Shown in pieces: positions 8,991 to 16,575 of a stretch of 16,575 nt of DNA. Under the pieces are notes generated by a model. It was not told where the DNA came from. It made no database searches and saw nothing but the letters and a program-made list of their open reading frames with translations. The DNA is from Byssochlamys sp. IMV 00236 (lineage: Eukaryota > Ascomycota > Eurotiomycetes > Eurotiales > Thermoascaceae): contig MSJH02000161.1 of the NCBI GenBank assembly GCA_001931875.2, positions 1 to 16,575 of the forward strand, read 5' to 3'. A program made the translations under genes and the position numbers. Each line of letters opens with the position of its first letter. Positions within the stretch are counted from its first letter, which is position 1.

Positions 8991-9776
8991 ATTTGTTTAT
9001 AGAATTCCTAATGATAAGTCTTGTTAAGGATTGCATGAATGAGTAGTTTGCATATTACATCATGTACTTTTCTATTATCGAATAATAGTTGTAAAGGACG
9101 CGTACGAAGGGTTTTAACGGATCAATTAGCTGCAATACCTAAGTCATTCATTGGTTAGGAAAAAATGTAATCAAACTGCTGACCTTGGTCATGCGCCTAA
9201 AATAATCAAAAGATCTAATAATGGATTTAATAAAACATATTAATTGATGCAAAAAAATACAAATAATAATGTAAAAATTACCACATCTTGCCAGCATTAT
9301 TCTATTACTTGTGTAAACCGCCAAGTACCAAAGGATCAGTTTAAAGATCTTGTTCCTCCCTTTTTTTTATGCTTCCTCAAGAGATAAATCTATTGGTAAT
9401 AATTAAACATAGTCGATAATAATAGTAACAATAAAAATGTATCCCTTTTTGTTTACCAAAAAAGCAAAATAAATTGCCTCTCTTTGGTATTACAATCATT
9501 AGCTTGTTCTAGAGCACTATGTCCTCTTGCTCCCCCCATACTATTTTAAGGTCACATTACAACGTTACACGCTTTTATATAGGGCAAGTGCGCTTGATAG
9601 AACCTCTTTAAACAATAAATAACTTTGGATGGAATATGAAACGATGTTACACTTTTTAAATATAAAAGTGCGGCACTTACCTTGTAAGGCGGAGGTCAAG
9701 CTTCATAAATTGGCTTGAAAAAGCTGTGAGAATGTTACTTCAAGCTTGTATAAACGTATGACTAATGCATGTACAA
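8991..9776. other. AT-rich stretch, no confident gene
   Basis: No long open frame or recognisable domain on either strand. A short stem CTATTAT-CGA-ATAATAG lies near 9073-9089. The one gene-like hint is on the plus strand: TATATA at 9576-9581 precedes an ATG at 9629 that opens a 29-codon frame ending at 9718. On the minus strand a consensus GTAAGT donor lies at about 9680-9675, downstream of the small ORF at 9777-9917, and could belong to its 3' untranslated region. Confidence 0.4.
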
Positions 9777-9917
9777 TCAGATAAGCTTCTCAGCTGCAAC
9801 AGACACTTGTGTGGCAAATTGCTTATCCGTAGTGACAAATTGTGTAATTGATCTCTGTGGGAATGACTTTAATGCCATAACTTTAACAGGCGTTTCAATT
9901 GGTGTATATGTTGTCAT
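9777..9917 (-). CDS. Candidate small protein, 46 residues, unknown
   Basis: An ATG in a good context (TTTACCATGACA) opens a 47-codon frame with TGA at 9779-9777. The translation begins MTTYTPIETPVKVMALKSF and ends VSVAAEKLI. Its composition is balanced and protein-like, with a basic, hydrophilic middle and no signal peptide or membrane segment. It lies in an AT-rich stretch where open frames of this quality are uncommon. A TATATTAA element is about 70 bp upstream on the minus strand, followed by a T-rich leader. It faces the gene at 10184, so the two may share a promoter. The family is not recognised; it could also be exon 1 of a longer gene or a chance ORF. Confidence 0.4.
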   Translation of the reverse strand: MTTYTPIETPVKVMALKSFPQRSITQFVTTDKQFATQVSVAAEKLI

Positions 9918-10010
9918 GGTAAAAAAAAAAAATGTGTAGAATGGTTACGCAAACAATATTTTACACGATTTTCAAAGAGGTATTTGTTAATATAGGCACG
10001 CGGCGCATGT

Positions 10011-10080
10011 GATTGGTCCTCTTTAGAGAATGCAGTAAACTATTAGAGCATAGTTAATAGAGCCCCTTCAGGGACCAATC
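10011..10080. promoter_or_regulatory. Paired, opposed CCAAT boxes in a divergent promoter
   Basis: GATTGGTCC at 10011-10019 and GGACCAATC at 10072-10080 are exact reverse complements, each containing a CCAAT pentamer, with 52 bp between them. They lie in the 266-bp gap between the minus-strand ORF starting at 9917 and the plus-strand gene starting at 10184. CCAAT is the known site of the HAP/NF-Y complex in fungi; use of these sites is inferred. Confidence 0.5.
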
Positions 10081-10183
10081 TTGACTAATAGCTGTAAGGT
10101 TAGCTTACAGTAATAATGTTTGTCTTTGGAAAATATCAAGGAACGGAGCCTTAAAGCACCGTTTTTTTTTTTTTCTTTACAAA

Positions 10184-11821
10184 ATGACAACATTGCATAT
10201 CGATAAGGAAGAATCAGACATTTTCCTCTTGAACCGAAAGAAACGTGAATCAGAGAGTGAATTAGAGAAATTACATAAAGAAACAATACCTGATATTCCT
10301 CTGAGCAAAGCACTTCATTTACTAGTCAATGTTCATGGACGAGTGTTTGACAAAGCTATTTCAACCATTCGACAATCAAGTCCATTAGAGCTTTCTGTAA
10401 AAATAGGAGAGTGTAACTATGTCAACTTCTCTTTTTTTTTTGCTTCTAACTGAATTCAATATAGCACCTACTGTTAAGGCTTTGCTATCGATAGAAAGAT
10501 ATCTTGAAACCAATAAGTTTAAGCATGTCTATGAACCTTTGAAAGAAAAGGTATAATACATATATTTGTATAGACACAGTGTTTCATCATCAAAATTAGT
10601 TTTTAAAGCGTAGTCATCAACATGAATCATCCATGAGAATCATTGGTTATTTTCTACTTTACTCGACAAAGCATCAATCTACAGCAAGGGAATTCATTTA
10701 TCAAGAGTTATTGCATGATAATAAACGTGATCAATTAGCAGCAGTAATACTGCTACAGTTTCTTTACGCGAAATATATCATAAAAGAAGATCATGCTGAC
10801 TTTGTGTATACACTTGTGCCTCTTTTTGTGCAAGTGACTGAAAAACACAGGCAAGTCATGACAAGAGTGTAAGGGCAAACGAAATTGACATGTAGAAAAC
10901 ATAGTGCGTCGCCTACTCTACTTTCATGTTCTGCGTACGAGCTATCCCTTAATTGCTGTTGGTATACCTACGATCGTTTAAGGCGACCTAGGATCAAAGA
11001 GGATAAAGCAATAGTAGAAGTTGAACCCTTGAATGTGGACCAGCAACTAGAAGACATGCTTTGTCAAACAAAGAAGCTGATTGACATAATACAAAGAGTA
11101 ATAAAAAGGAAGGAGAGAGAAGCATGAATCCTTGATAGCTAAACCTCTATTTATTTAACGAATTAGTGGCATACAATGAAAGATGGGGCTGGTACTCTCG
11201 CATATCAAGAAATAGGTGAACTTGTTGCATCTCTCAAGAGCAATTCAGGTAAATACTTAAAGAAGAGTAATCCATAACAATGCTAAATGAATAATGCAGT
11301 AAAGAGTACAACTACTCTTGAATTTATTGCCACGTATTTGGTGCCAAGGCTAGTACTTCATGAAAAACCATTATCACAAAAGCGACAGGAATCCATCTTA
11401 TCATACAATGTAATAAGATCAAAGGATGAATGGTTAAATAAACTAAAGAGAATATATATAGGAGGATACGTCATCTGTCTCACTTTCTGCAGCCAAGATA
11501 CTTTTGTTACTCATTCTACAAAATGGTCATTACTTTAAGAGGCCACAAGAATTGACGGTATTAAAAGACAAGTTTGAAAAGGAATACAACCGGGTGGTAA
11601 TCTATAACACGTATTCTCTTTTTGCAGTAAATAATAGTCTACATTAGGTACAGGCACAGTTTAACGATGCAAACAGTATTATTTTTCAACTCTATATTTA
11701 TCTACCGGATCTTTGTCCACCACCTTACAACTGCTTCAACCACTCATCTAATAGTCAATGTAGTAGGTGCATATCCACAGCAAGGAGTCAACAATGGCAG
11801 AAGGCAACATTTTATATATAG
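10184..11821 (+). CDS. Unrecognised multi-exon, helix-rich protein
   Basis: Deduced exons: 10184-10412, 10465-10550, 10609-10850, 10905-11097, 11167-11248, 11300-11409, 11462-11596, 11648-11821, about 416 residues. Phases agree at every join through exon 8. The N-terminal part is charged (ESDIFLLNRKKRESESELEK). The rest is leucine-rich amphipathic helices, for example MRIIGYFLLYSTKHQ, LAAVILLQFLYAKYI, TLEFIATYLVPRLVL and AAKILLLLILQNGH, compatible with a HEAT/ARM-like solenoid. No signal peptide or catalytic motif is seen. Intron 3 is best read as GC-AG (AG|GCAAGT, 10851-10904). The 3' end is uncertain: the simple frame stops at 11821, but removing 11763-11800 would lead into ILYIEPLSKKDINLALECA and stop at 11868. 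The short N-terminal half shows no family I can name. Confidence 0.65.
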
Positions 11822-11960
11822 AGCCACTGTCAAAGAAAGATATCAACCTCGCTTTAGAATGCGCCTGATCGTTTCATCAAGAAAAGAGTTATTGTAAATA
11901 CTTTATTCTAATTAGGTCCTTTTTCTTTATATAAACAGTGTTTTATTCTTTTTCTTTTTT

Positions 11961-12781
11961 TTACAGAGTAATTTCTCCTTCAACAGCTCTGGGCTGTAAT
12001 CCTAATTGTTCTAAGCATGTATAATATCTTTGAGGATCTTTTGATTTAAGGTATTTCAAGATCTTTGCACGGTCATGAACCATAGTACGTAACTGTTTGT
12101 AATTATGCTTATCTTTACGGTGTTGGCTTAAATGATTATTCAAGTTATGTATACGAACAGTCAGGATGGCAGCTAAAAAAATAAAAAGAGTTAGAAGAAA
12201 TCTATGGGATCGTATCGCATCTTACCTTGCACTTCTGGGCTACCGGTATCTCCTTCCTTTCGTTTAAACCAGTCGATGGCTTTATGAATATTGTAGATCT
12301 GTACTGCCTTTGCATTTCCGTTTTGAAGACTAATGATCTTTTGTAATGTTTCCACCTTGTCCTGTTCCTGCTTCAATGCTGATTCCATACCGTCAACAGC
12401 GGCTATATGACTAGCTTCCACTACCTTTTTAGGTGTTTCTTCAAATAAAAACTGTTGGTCCTTTTCGTCCAAGAAGTGCATATATCCAGTTTTATGCTGT
12501 TGGTAGGCATCGGCTGGTGTCAAAAGGGTTTCAAAAAAGGGGGCTGGCCGACTGACAATAACGGAAGGCTTTGTACGTTCGAGTTCGGCTATTTTGGCTG
12601 CTCGCTTGGCAAGATTTTCTTTCTTGACTTGTTTAGGGTGCTTTTTGGCAAAGGAAGCAGCTGAACTGTGGAATTCGTGTTTGAAGACGCTGCTAGTAGC
12701 TGCAAAGAATGAGTGTCAAGTAATTGTCTTTATTTTCTTTTTTTCTTTACCAGAGCGACATGAGGACAGACGACTCAACAT
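11961..12781 (-). CDS. Mitochondrial small-subunit ribosomal protein uS15m
   Basis: Component of the mitochondrial ribosome small subunit that binds the central domain of the small rRNA. Minus-strand exons: 12781-12751, 12699-12226, 12172-11961, giving 238 residues; both introns are GT-AG (51 and 53 bp). The N-terminus MLSRLSSCRSATSSVFKHEF is rich in Ser, Arg and hydroxylated residues without acidic residues at first, as in a mitochondrial presequence. A basic extension and a coiled stretch (ALKQEQDKVETLQKIISLQ) precede the S15 domain at about residues 150-225, with GDTGSPEVQAAILTVRI, NNHLSQHRKDKHNY and RAKILKYLKSKDPQRY. These are the hallmark S15 motifs. The family is MRPS15 in animals and Mrps28 in yeast. 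It is convergent with the gene ending near 11821 and divergent from the gene at 13289. Confidence 0.93.
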
Positions 12782-13288
12782 GCTTTGTGTTGTAAAAAGG
12801 GAATGTTTGTGACCCTGTCAAAAGAAAGAAGTTAAAATCTTGAGCCACCGTGTGACTGTTATTTGTAGCCCCTTTTGATGTTTAATCCCAGCGTCCACAG
12901 ATCAGTGGTAGCTTTGAAGTTACCAAGATTTTATCAGTCATCTTAAAGACGAGGTACAATTAATTTATTGCTCTATAAATCACTTTACCAGTCGTCAAAA
13001 ACAAGTCAATATCAGTTTGGAAGAATATAAAGTTGGGACGTTAATAACTCAAATGCTATGATAATAAAGGCACTGCTGATAGTTTGCTATCTCCATAGAC
13101 CTACAAAGGTGTCTAATAAGTGATAGCTTTAGTCCTGTTCACACAAGTTGATGCTTTCTCTCTCTCTGTGAGGTTTATGAGAAATGTAAAAAAGCAATGA
13201 TTGAAGGATGCTGTGTTACCTAAGCTTCAGGCATACATGTATTTTATTTTATTTTTGCCTTTTTTCTTTTCATTTTTTTTCAACCTAA
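12782..13288. other. Divergent intergenic region between uS15m and exopolyphosphatase
   Basis: About 507 bp with no open frame worth calling. T-rich tracts near 13236-13280 directly precede the exopolyphosphatase start, and a short CT run lies near 13157-13167. It presumably holds the promoters of both flanking genes. Confidence 0.55.
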
Positions 13289-14396
13289 ATGTCAATTGGT
13301 GAATTCCTTGCACAGCTACATTCTTCACTTGACAAACAACCTCGAGTGATTGTCTCTGGAAATGATTCCGCAGGTATAAAGAGAAAAAAAAAAGGTTAAT
13401 GAAACATATGCGTCATTTTGAACATTTGTAGATCTCGATTCCATCATATCCTCACTCTTGTTTGCGTACTTTAGCAACCTTCGAGATAAAACCAAGACAT
13501 ATGTTCCAGTTGTAAAAGTGCCCCGGGCTGATTTAGAGCTTCGGCCAGAACTAAAATATGTCTTCAATCAAGTAGGACTTGATTATCAACAATTGGTCTG
13601 CTTGGAACAAGTACCAAGTCAAGGCGATGTGGTCTTGATTGACCATAACAGGGCAACACGACCCTTTGATGATAACTGTAAATGGAAAGTCATTGGTATT
13701 TTGGATCATCATGTGGATGAAGGTTTTTATCTGAATGCACCCTTACGTGTCATTCGTATGGTTGGGTCCTGTGTGTCTCTTGTTTTGGATCATTTTGGAA
13801 ATCCACAGTTGGACGAAACCCTAGCCAAATTAGCCGCGGCACCACTGTTGACAGACACAGTCAACTTGAGATGGGAACTGGGACGAACAACAGATTTGGA
13901 TGTACAAGTGTTTGACAGATTAAAGACCCATGTAGACACAGCAGGTTACTTTAAAGAGATTGAGAGAATCAAGAGTGAAGTGAGTGAGATGCCAACGGAG
14001 CATATCTTGCGACGTGATTACAAGGAATTTGAAGTGGGGCCATATAGAATAGGAACAAGTTCAGTCAATTGGTATTTTGAAGCATGGACTGAAAGGGATC
14101 ATGGTTATCAATCGATTACTGAGACTAGTCTCAAATTTGCTAAACAAAGAAAACTAGACTTGCAGGTGATCTTTACTGCCTTTGATCATGGACAGAACGG
14201 AGGCTATCAGAGACAGTTGGCCGTGTTTGTGATCAATGAGAAACTGAGACCACTTCAAGAAAGTCTTGAAGAATCAAAAGACATTGGATTGAAACCTCTG
14301 TTTGACAATTATTATCAGCAAGAAAATATCAAAATGTCACGTAAACAAATTTGGCCTTGGATCAGGCAATGGATTGAAACCAACGAATCAAAATAA
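13289..14396 (+). CDS. PPX1: Exopolyphosphatase, DHH superfamily (PPX1/prune type)
   Basis: Releases terminal phosphate from inorganic polyphosphate; yeast PPX1 is a soluble cytosolic and mitochondrial enzyme. Exons: 13289-13373 and 13432-14396 (intron 58 bp), 349 residues, somewhat shorter than yeast PPX1. The splice falls exactly inside the first metal-binding motif, GNDSADLDS (Asp29, Asp31). Further motifs are VLIDHN (Asp99), GILDHHVDEG (DHH at 120-122) and LLTDTVNL (Asp170), all expected divalent-metal ligands. The C-terminal third corresponds to a DHHA2-type domain, with GPYRIGTSSVNWYF and ending ...WPWIRQWIETNESK. All catalytic ligands appear intact. The PPX1 symbol rests on motif and length resemblance; a prune-like assignment cannot be fully excluded. 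The F-box gene starts 116 bp downstream on the same strand. Confidence 0.9.
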
Positions 14397-14471
14397 AGTA
14401 TTCATGCTGATCCCCTCTTTTGACCAATCAAAATATGGATTTATGTCAACGTGGATAGAGCAGTTGTTGTA

Positions 14472-14479
14472 TATATAAG
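14472..14479 (+). promoter_or_regulatory. TATA box of the F-box gene
   Basis: TATATAAG followed by G, 33 bp upstream of the ATG at 14513, then a CT-rich leader (TTCTTTGGCTTCTCTTCTTTC). The proximity implies a very short 5' leader. Confidence 0.55.
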
Positions 14480-14512
14480 GATTGACTTTCTTTGGCTTCT
14501 CTTCTTTCTTTA

Positions 14513-15550
14513 ATGACTTTATTCAAACGATTCAAGCGTAGTTTTAGTTCAAAGGCCATGAAACAGCCATTTATTACCCGACTTCCTGAAGAGCTCTTGG
14601 TTGGCATTTATCAACACTTGGATAGCCCTCAGTGCAGAAGAGCATTCACTTTGACCTGTAAGTCATTCAGACGTATTGCTCAACAACCGAGCTCAGTGGC
14701 TGCCTGGATAATCACACGATTTGGTCCACGGTTTGCCATTTATTATGCTATTCTTACTATACCTGAACAATGTGATCATCGTTTCCTTCAGTACCTATTT
14801 AATGCCGGTGCAAAGGTGCCTCCTTGTTTGGTCCAACGTCTCATTCAGACCTATGGGAAACAAGAATATACACAAAAGAGAGAACGTCGATCATCCATTC
14901 CCTATGACAGATCCGCCTTGTCCATTCAACATATACCATTTGATGGCTATGCTGCACTTATCACTCACTCACTTAAACCTGTCGACGTCCAAGGCAACAT
15001 CCTCAAAGACTTTTTCACTTCATTTTCTCAGGGCACATTACAGTGGAAAAACGCACTAGAAGAAGGCTACTTTTTCCCCATCATCACTAATATTGCAGAT
15101 AACCTACGACCTATCATCAAGTTGGCTCAAGTATACCCCAAAGAGTATCAAAAGATTGCTCCTTTATTCGAATTTGACCCTATCGCTCGAGCTTCCCTCT
15201 GGCAGGCAGTGCTGAGTGTTCTCTTTGATGAAGCCTTTCGTACAAGTGAACTCACAGGGGACAGAAGGCATCAACTCAAGACGATTCAAAATATGATAGG
15301 TCAACCTGTGCAGCTGGTCGGCACATGGTCAGAACAGGCCATCTTTCTTCGTGTCTTTGGTGATTTCTTTATCAAGTACCCAAGAGGTTATTGTGATGAA
15401 CATGCCATGATACGTCTACTTGAGCTTCTCACTGCCTATGCCCAACCTCGCTCTTTTACAATCAAACAAGCACTGCGTGTGATTAAAAATGACGACGACA
15501 TGAGAACGGATATCAAGGATACCGTGGAGAAATTTCTTTGTAGACCATAA
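14513..15550 (+). CDS. F-box protein
   Basis: Likely substrate-recognition subunit of an SCF ubiquitin ligase; the F-box binds Skp1. Intronless, 345 residues. The frame is open upstream to a TTG at 14492, but the ATG at 14513 is the first Met after the TATA box and pyrimidine leader. A basic N-terminus (MTLFKRFKRSFSSK) precedes the F-box at about residues 20-60: ITRLPEELLVGIYQHLD, then RRAFTLTCKSFRRIAQQPS. Next come AAWIITRFGPRFAIYYAIL and helical segments through residue 345. No WD40, Kelch or clear leucine-rich repeats are visible, so the substrate domain is not identified. F-box families of this kind with a W...RFG segment after the box are, to my knowledge, numerous in Mucorales. The gene is convergent with the UBX gene. 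Confidence 0.85.
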   Translation: MTLFKRFKRSFSSKAMKQPFITRLPEELLVGIYQHLDSPQCRRAFTLTCKSFRRIAQQPSSVAAWIITRFGPRFAIYYAILTIPEQCDHRFLQYLFNAGAKVPPCLVQRLIQTYGKQEYTQKRERRSSIPYDRSALSIQHIPFDGYAALITHSLKPVDVQGNILKDFFTSFSQGTLQWKNALEEGYFFPIITNIADNLRPIIKLAQVYPKEYQKIAPLFEFDPIARASLWQAVLSVLFDEAFRTSELTGDRRHQLKTIQNMIGQPVQLVGTWSEQAIFLRVFGDFFIKYPRGYCDEHAMIRLLELLTAYAQPRSFTIKQALRVIKNDDDMRTDIKDTVEKFLCRP

Positions 15551-15577
15551 TTTGTACTACATCAGTCCATGTAAAAA

Positions 15578-15583
15578 TAATAA
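15578..15583 (+). terminator. Candidate poly(A) signal of the F-box gene
   Basis: AATAAA 28 bp downstream of the F-box stop codon and 7 bp before the stop codon of the convergent UBX gene, so the two transcripts probably overlap at their 3' ends. Confidence 0.4.
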
Positions 15584-15589
15584 ACCCAT

Positions 15590-16567
15590 TTATTCTTCGT
15601 CATCAACAGCATCCACAACTAAGGTGGCACTTGGCCATAAGCTTGGAATATTAGACAATGTCTGATGTTCATCAGCCTCATACTCCTTTCGAGGATAAGG
15701 GCTATGAATCGTAAACTTGTATTGATGGACATAGTCTTCAGGAGCAGACTCACAAGGCTCTACTGGTTCATTTGATTTCAGTAATGGGTAAACTTCTACA
15801 AATCTATAAAGTGTCTACAACAAAAATACGTGAATTTTATGTTAAATGATTCATCCAAACTTACATCTAGAGTATCATGTTCACTAAATGAACGGACAAC
15901 ACGGTCACCATTGGCCAAACGGAAACTTAGTTTAGTCATCTTTCCTTCTTTGGGTTCTTCAGGTAGACGCGTGTACAAATATCGAATGTATTCTTCATTC
16001 TTTTGTTTCTGAATTTCTTTTTCTCTTTGTTTCTGCTTTTCTTCTTCTTCTGCTTTTACCAACGCTTCCTTTTCTTCTTGAGCCTTTTTTACCTAAGTTT
16101 TCATATTGATTTTAGTATTTGTCACTCCTTCAATCATTTTACTTACTTTTTCTTGATCAGCCTTTAAGCTTTCTCGATAGGCTCTGTCTTGATCTTCTCT
16201 CAATCGACGTTCCATCTCGCGTTGTTCTCGCTCATTCTTCAATCTGTTCACAACTGCACCGTGTCGATCGATGGCTGCATCAATTTGACTCACCAACTCT
16301 TCAGCTCGACAGGGTCCTTCCATTCTTTCAATCACAGTCATCTTGGGCGTCGAGGCTCCTAATGGTTTTTGAAGTGCGATGAGAGCTAAAAATGGATATG
16401 TGCTTGCTTGCAAAGTATAACTGACTGAAACATAAAGTCAATTCATGTTTATTAAATGACCAAGTCTGTTACCTTTATGAGCTTCAGTTTCTCTTACATT
16501 GCCTCCCCATATAAGGATATTCTTTTCCTTGACATAGTCAATCAATTGTCTTGACGTCAATGTTTCT
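15590..16567 (-). CDS. UAS and UBX domain protein, FAF2/UBXD8-like (3' part)
   Basis: Adaptor of the Cdc48/p97 AAA ATPase; FAF2/UBXD8 family members recruit it to the ER and lipid droplets for protein degradation. Minus-strand exons: 16567-16473, 16424-16147, 16092-15865, 15814-15590 (introns 48, 54 and 50 bp), about 275 residues. The UAS thioredoxin-like part includes SRQLIDYVKEKNILIWGGN and ASTYPFLALIALQ. A charged coiled coil follows, with the hallmark DQDRAYRESLKADQEK and EEEEKQKQREKEIQKQKNEE. The UBX domain is at the C-terminus, from KLSFRLANGDRVVRSFSEHD to LWPSATLVVD. The usual Phe-Pro-Arg p97-binding loop reads Tyr-Pro-Arg (HSPYPRKEY). The N-terminal UBA and membrane hairpin lie beyond the window. 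The edge sequence TTTTTTAG at 16575-16568 looks like an intron acceptor. Confidence 0.88.
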
Positions 16568-16575
16568 CTAAAAAA

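Noticed and set aside
9629..9718. 29-codon plus-strand ORF with TATATA 48 bp upstream
   Set aside because: Too short to support without conservation or expression data; noted only as a hint in the gap entry.
12455..12812. Plus-strand open frames over the uS15m gene
   Set aside because: Antisense shadows of a well-supported minus-strand ribosomal protein gene.
14721..15059. 112-codon frame within the F-box gene
   Set aside because: Out-of-frame shadow of the long F-box coding sequence.

Overview
The window looks like nuclear DNA from a Mucoromycota fungus, most likely a member of the Mucorales. It is AT-rich, and genes are split by many very short GT-AG introns (mostly 48-60 bp). The products fit this group: a secreted GH46-type chitosanase (chitosan is a major wall polymer here), an APSES/StuA-type regulator, an F-box protein, a mitochondrial uS15 ribosomal protein, a DHH exopolyphosphatase and a UBX/UAS Cdc48 adaptor. 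All exon joins were deduced by hand from reading frame, splice sites and family resemblance. No transcript or database was available.

Layout. 1-160: a protein-like fragment with an in-frame stop, probably a decayed or edge-cut gene. 497-763: a small secreted Cys-rich protein (+). 764-2270: no gene recognised. 2271-3777: chitosanase (+, 8 exons). 3839-5268: Kv-beta-type aldo-keto reductase (+, 8 exons), only 61 bp downstream. 5470-6568: APSES transcription factor (-, 3 exons), convergent with the reductase across a repeat-rich gap. 6569-9776: a long stretch without an intact large gene. It holds microsatellites and what look like broken minus-strand coding pieces (about 7250-8990). 9777-9917: a 46-codon ORF (-) that faces 10184-11821, an unrecognised 8-exon gene (+). 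The two share a 266-bp interval with two opposed CCAAT boxes. 11961-12781: mitochondrial uS15 (-). 13289-14396: exopolyphosphatase (+). 14513-15550: F-box protein (+). 15590-16567: 3' part of a FAF2/UBXD8-like gene (-), convergent with the F-box gene with 39 bp between stops.

There is no sign of a shared pathway. This is an ordinary fungal gene neighbourhood. The secreted protein and chitosanase may act at the cell surface; the F-box and UBX proteins both belong to ubiquitin pathways but are transcribed toward each other.

The most notable points are a Kv-beta-like reductase whose catalytic Tyr and Asn/His positions read His and Gln, an APSES intron built almost wholly from two microsatellites, a probable GC-AG intron in the unknown gene, and the unlisted 46-codon ORF at a bidirectional promoter. 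I found no CRISPR array, rRNA, tRNA or intact transposon.
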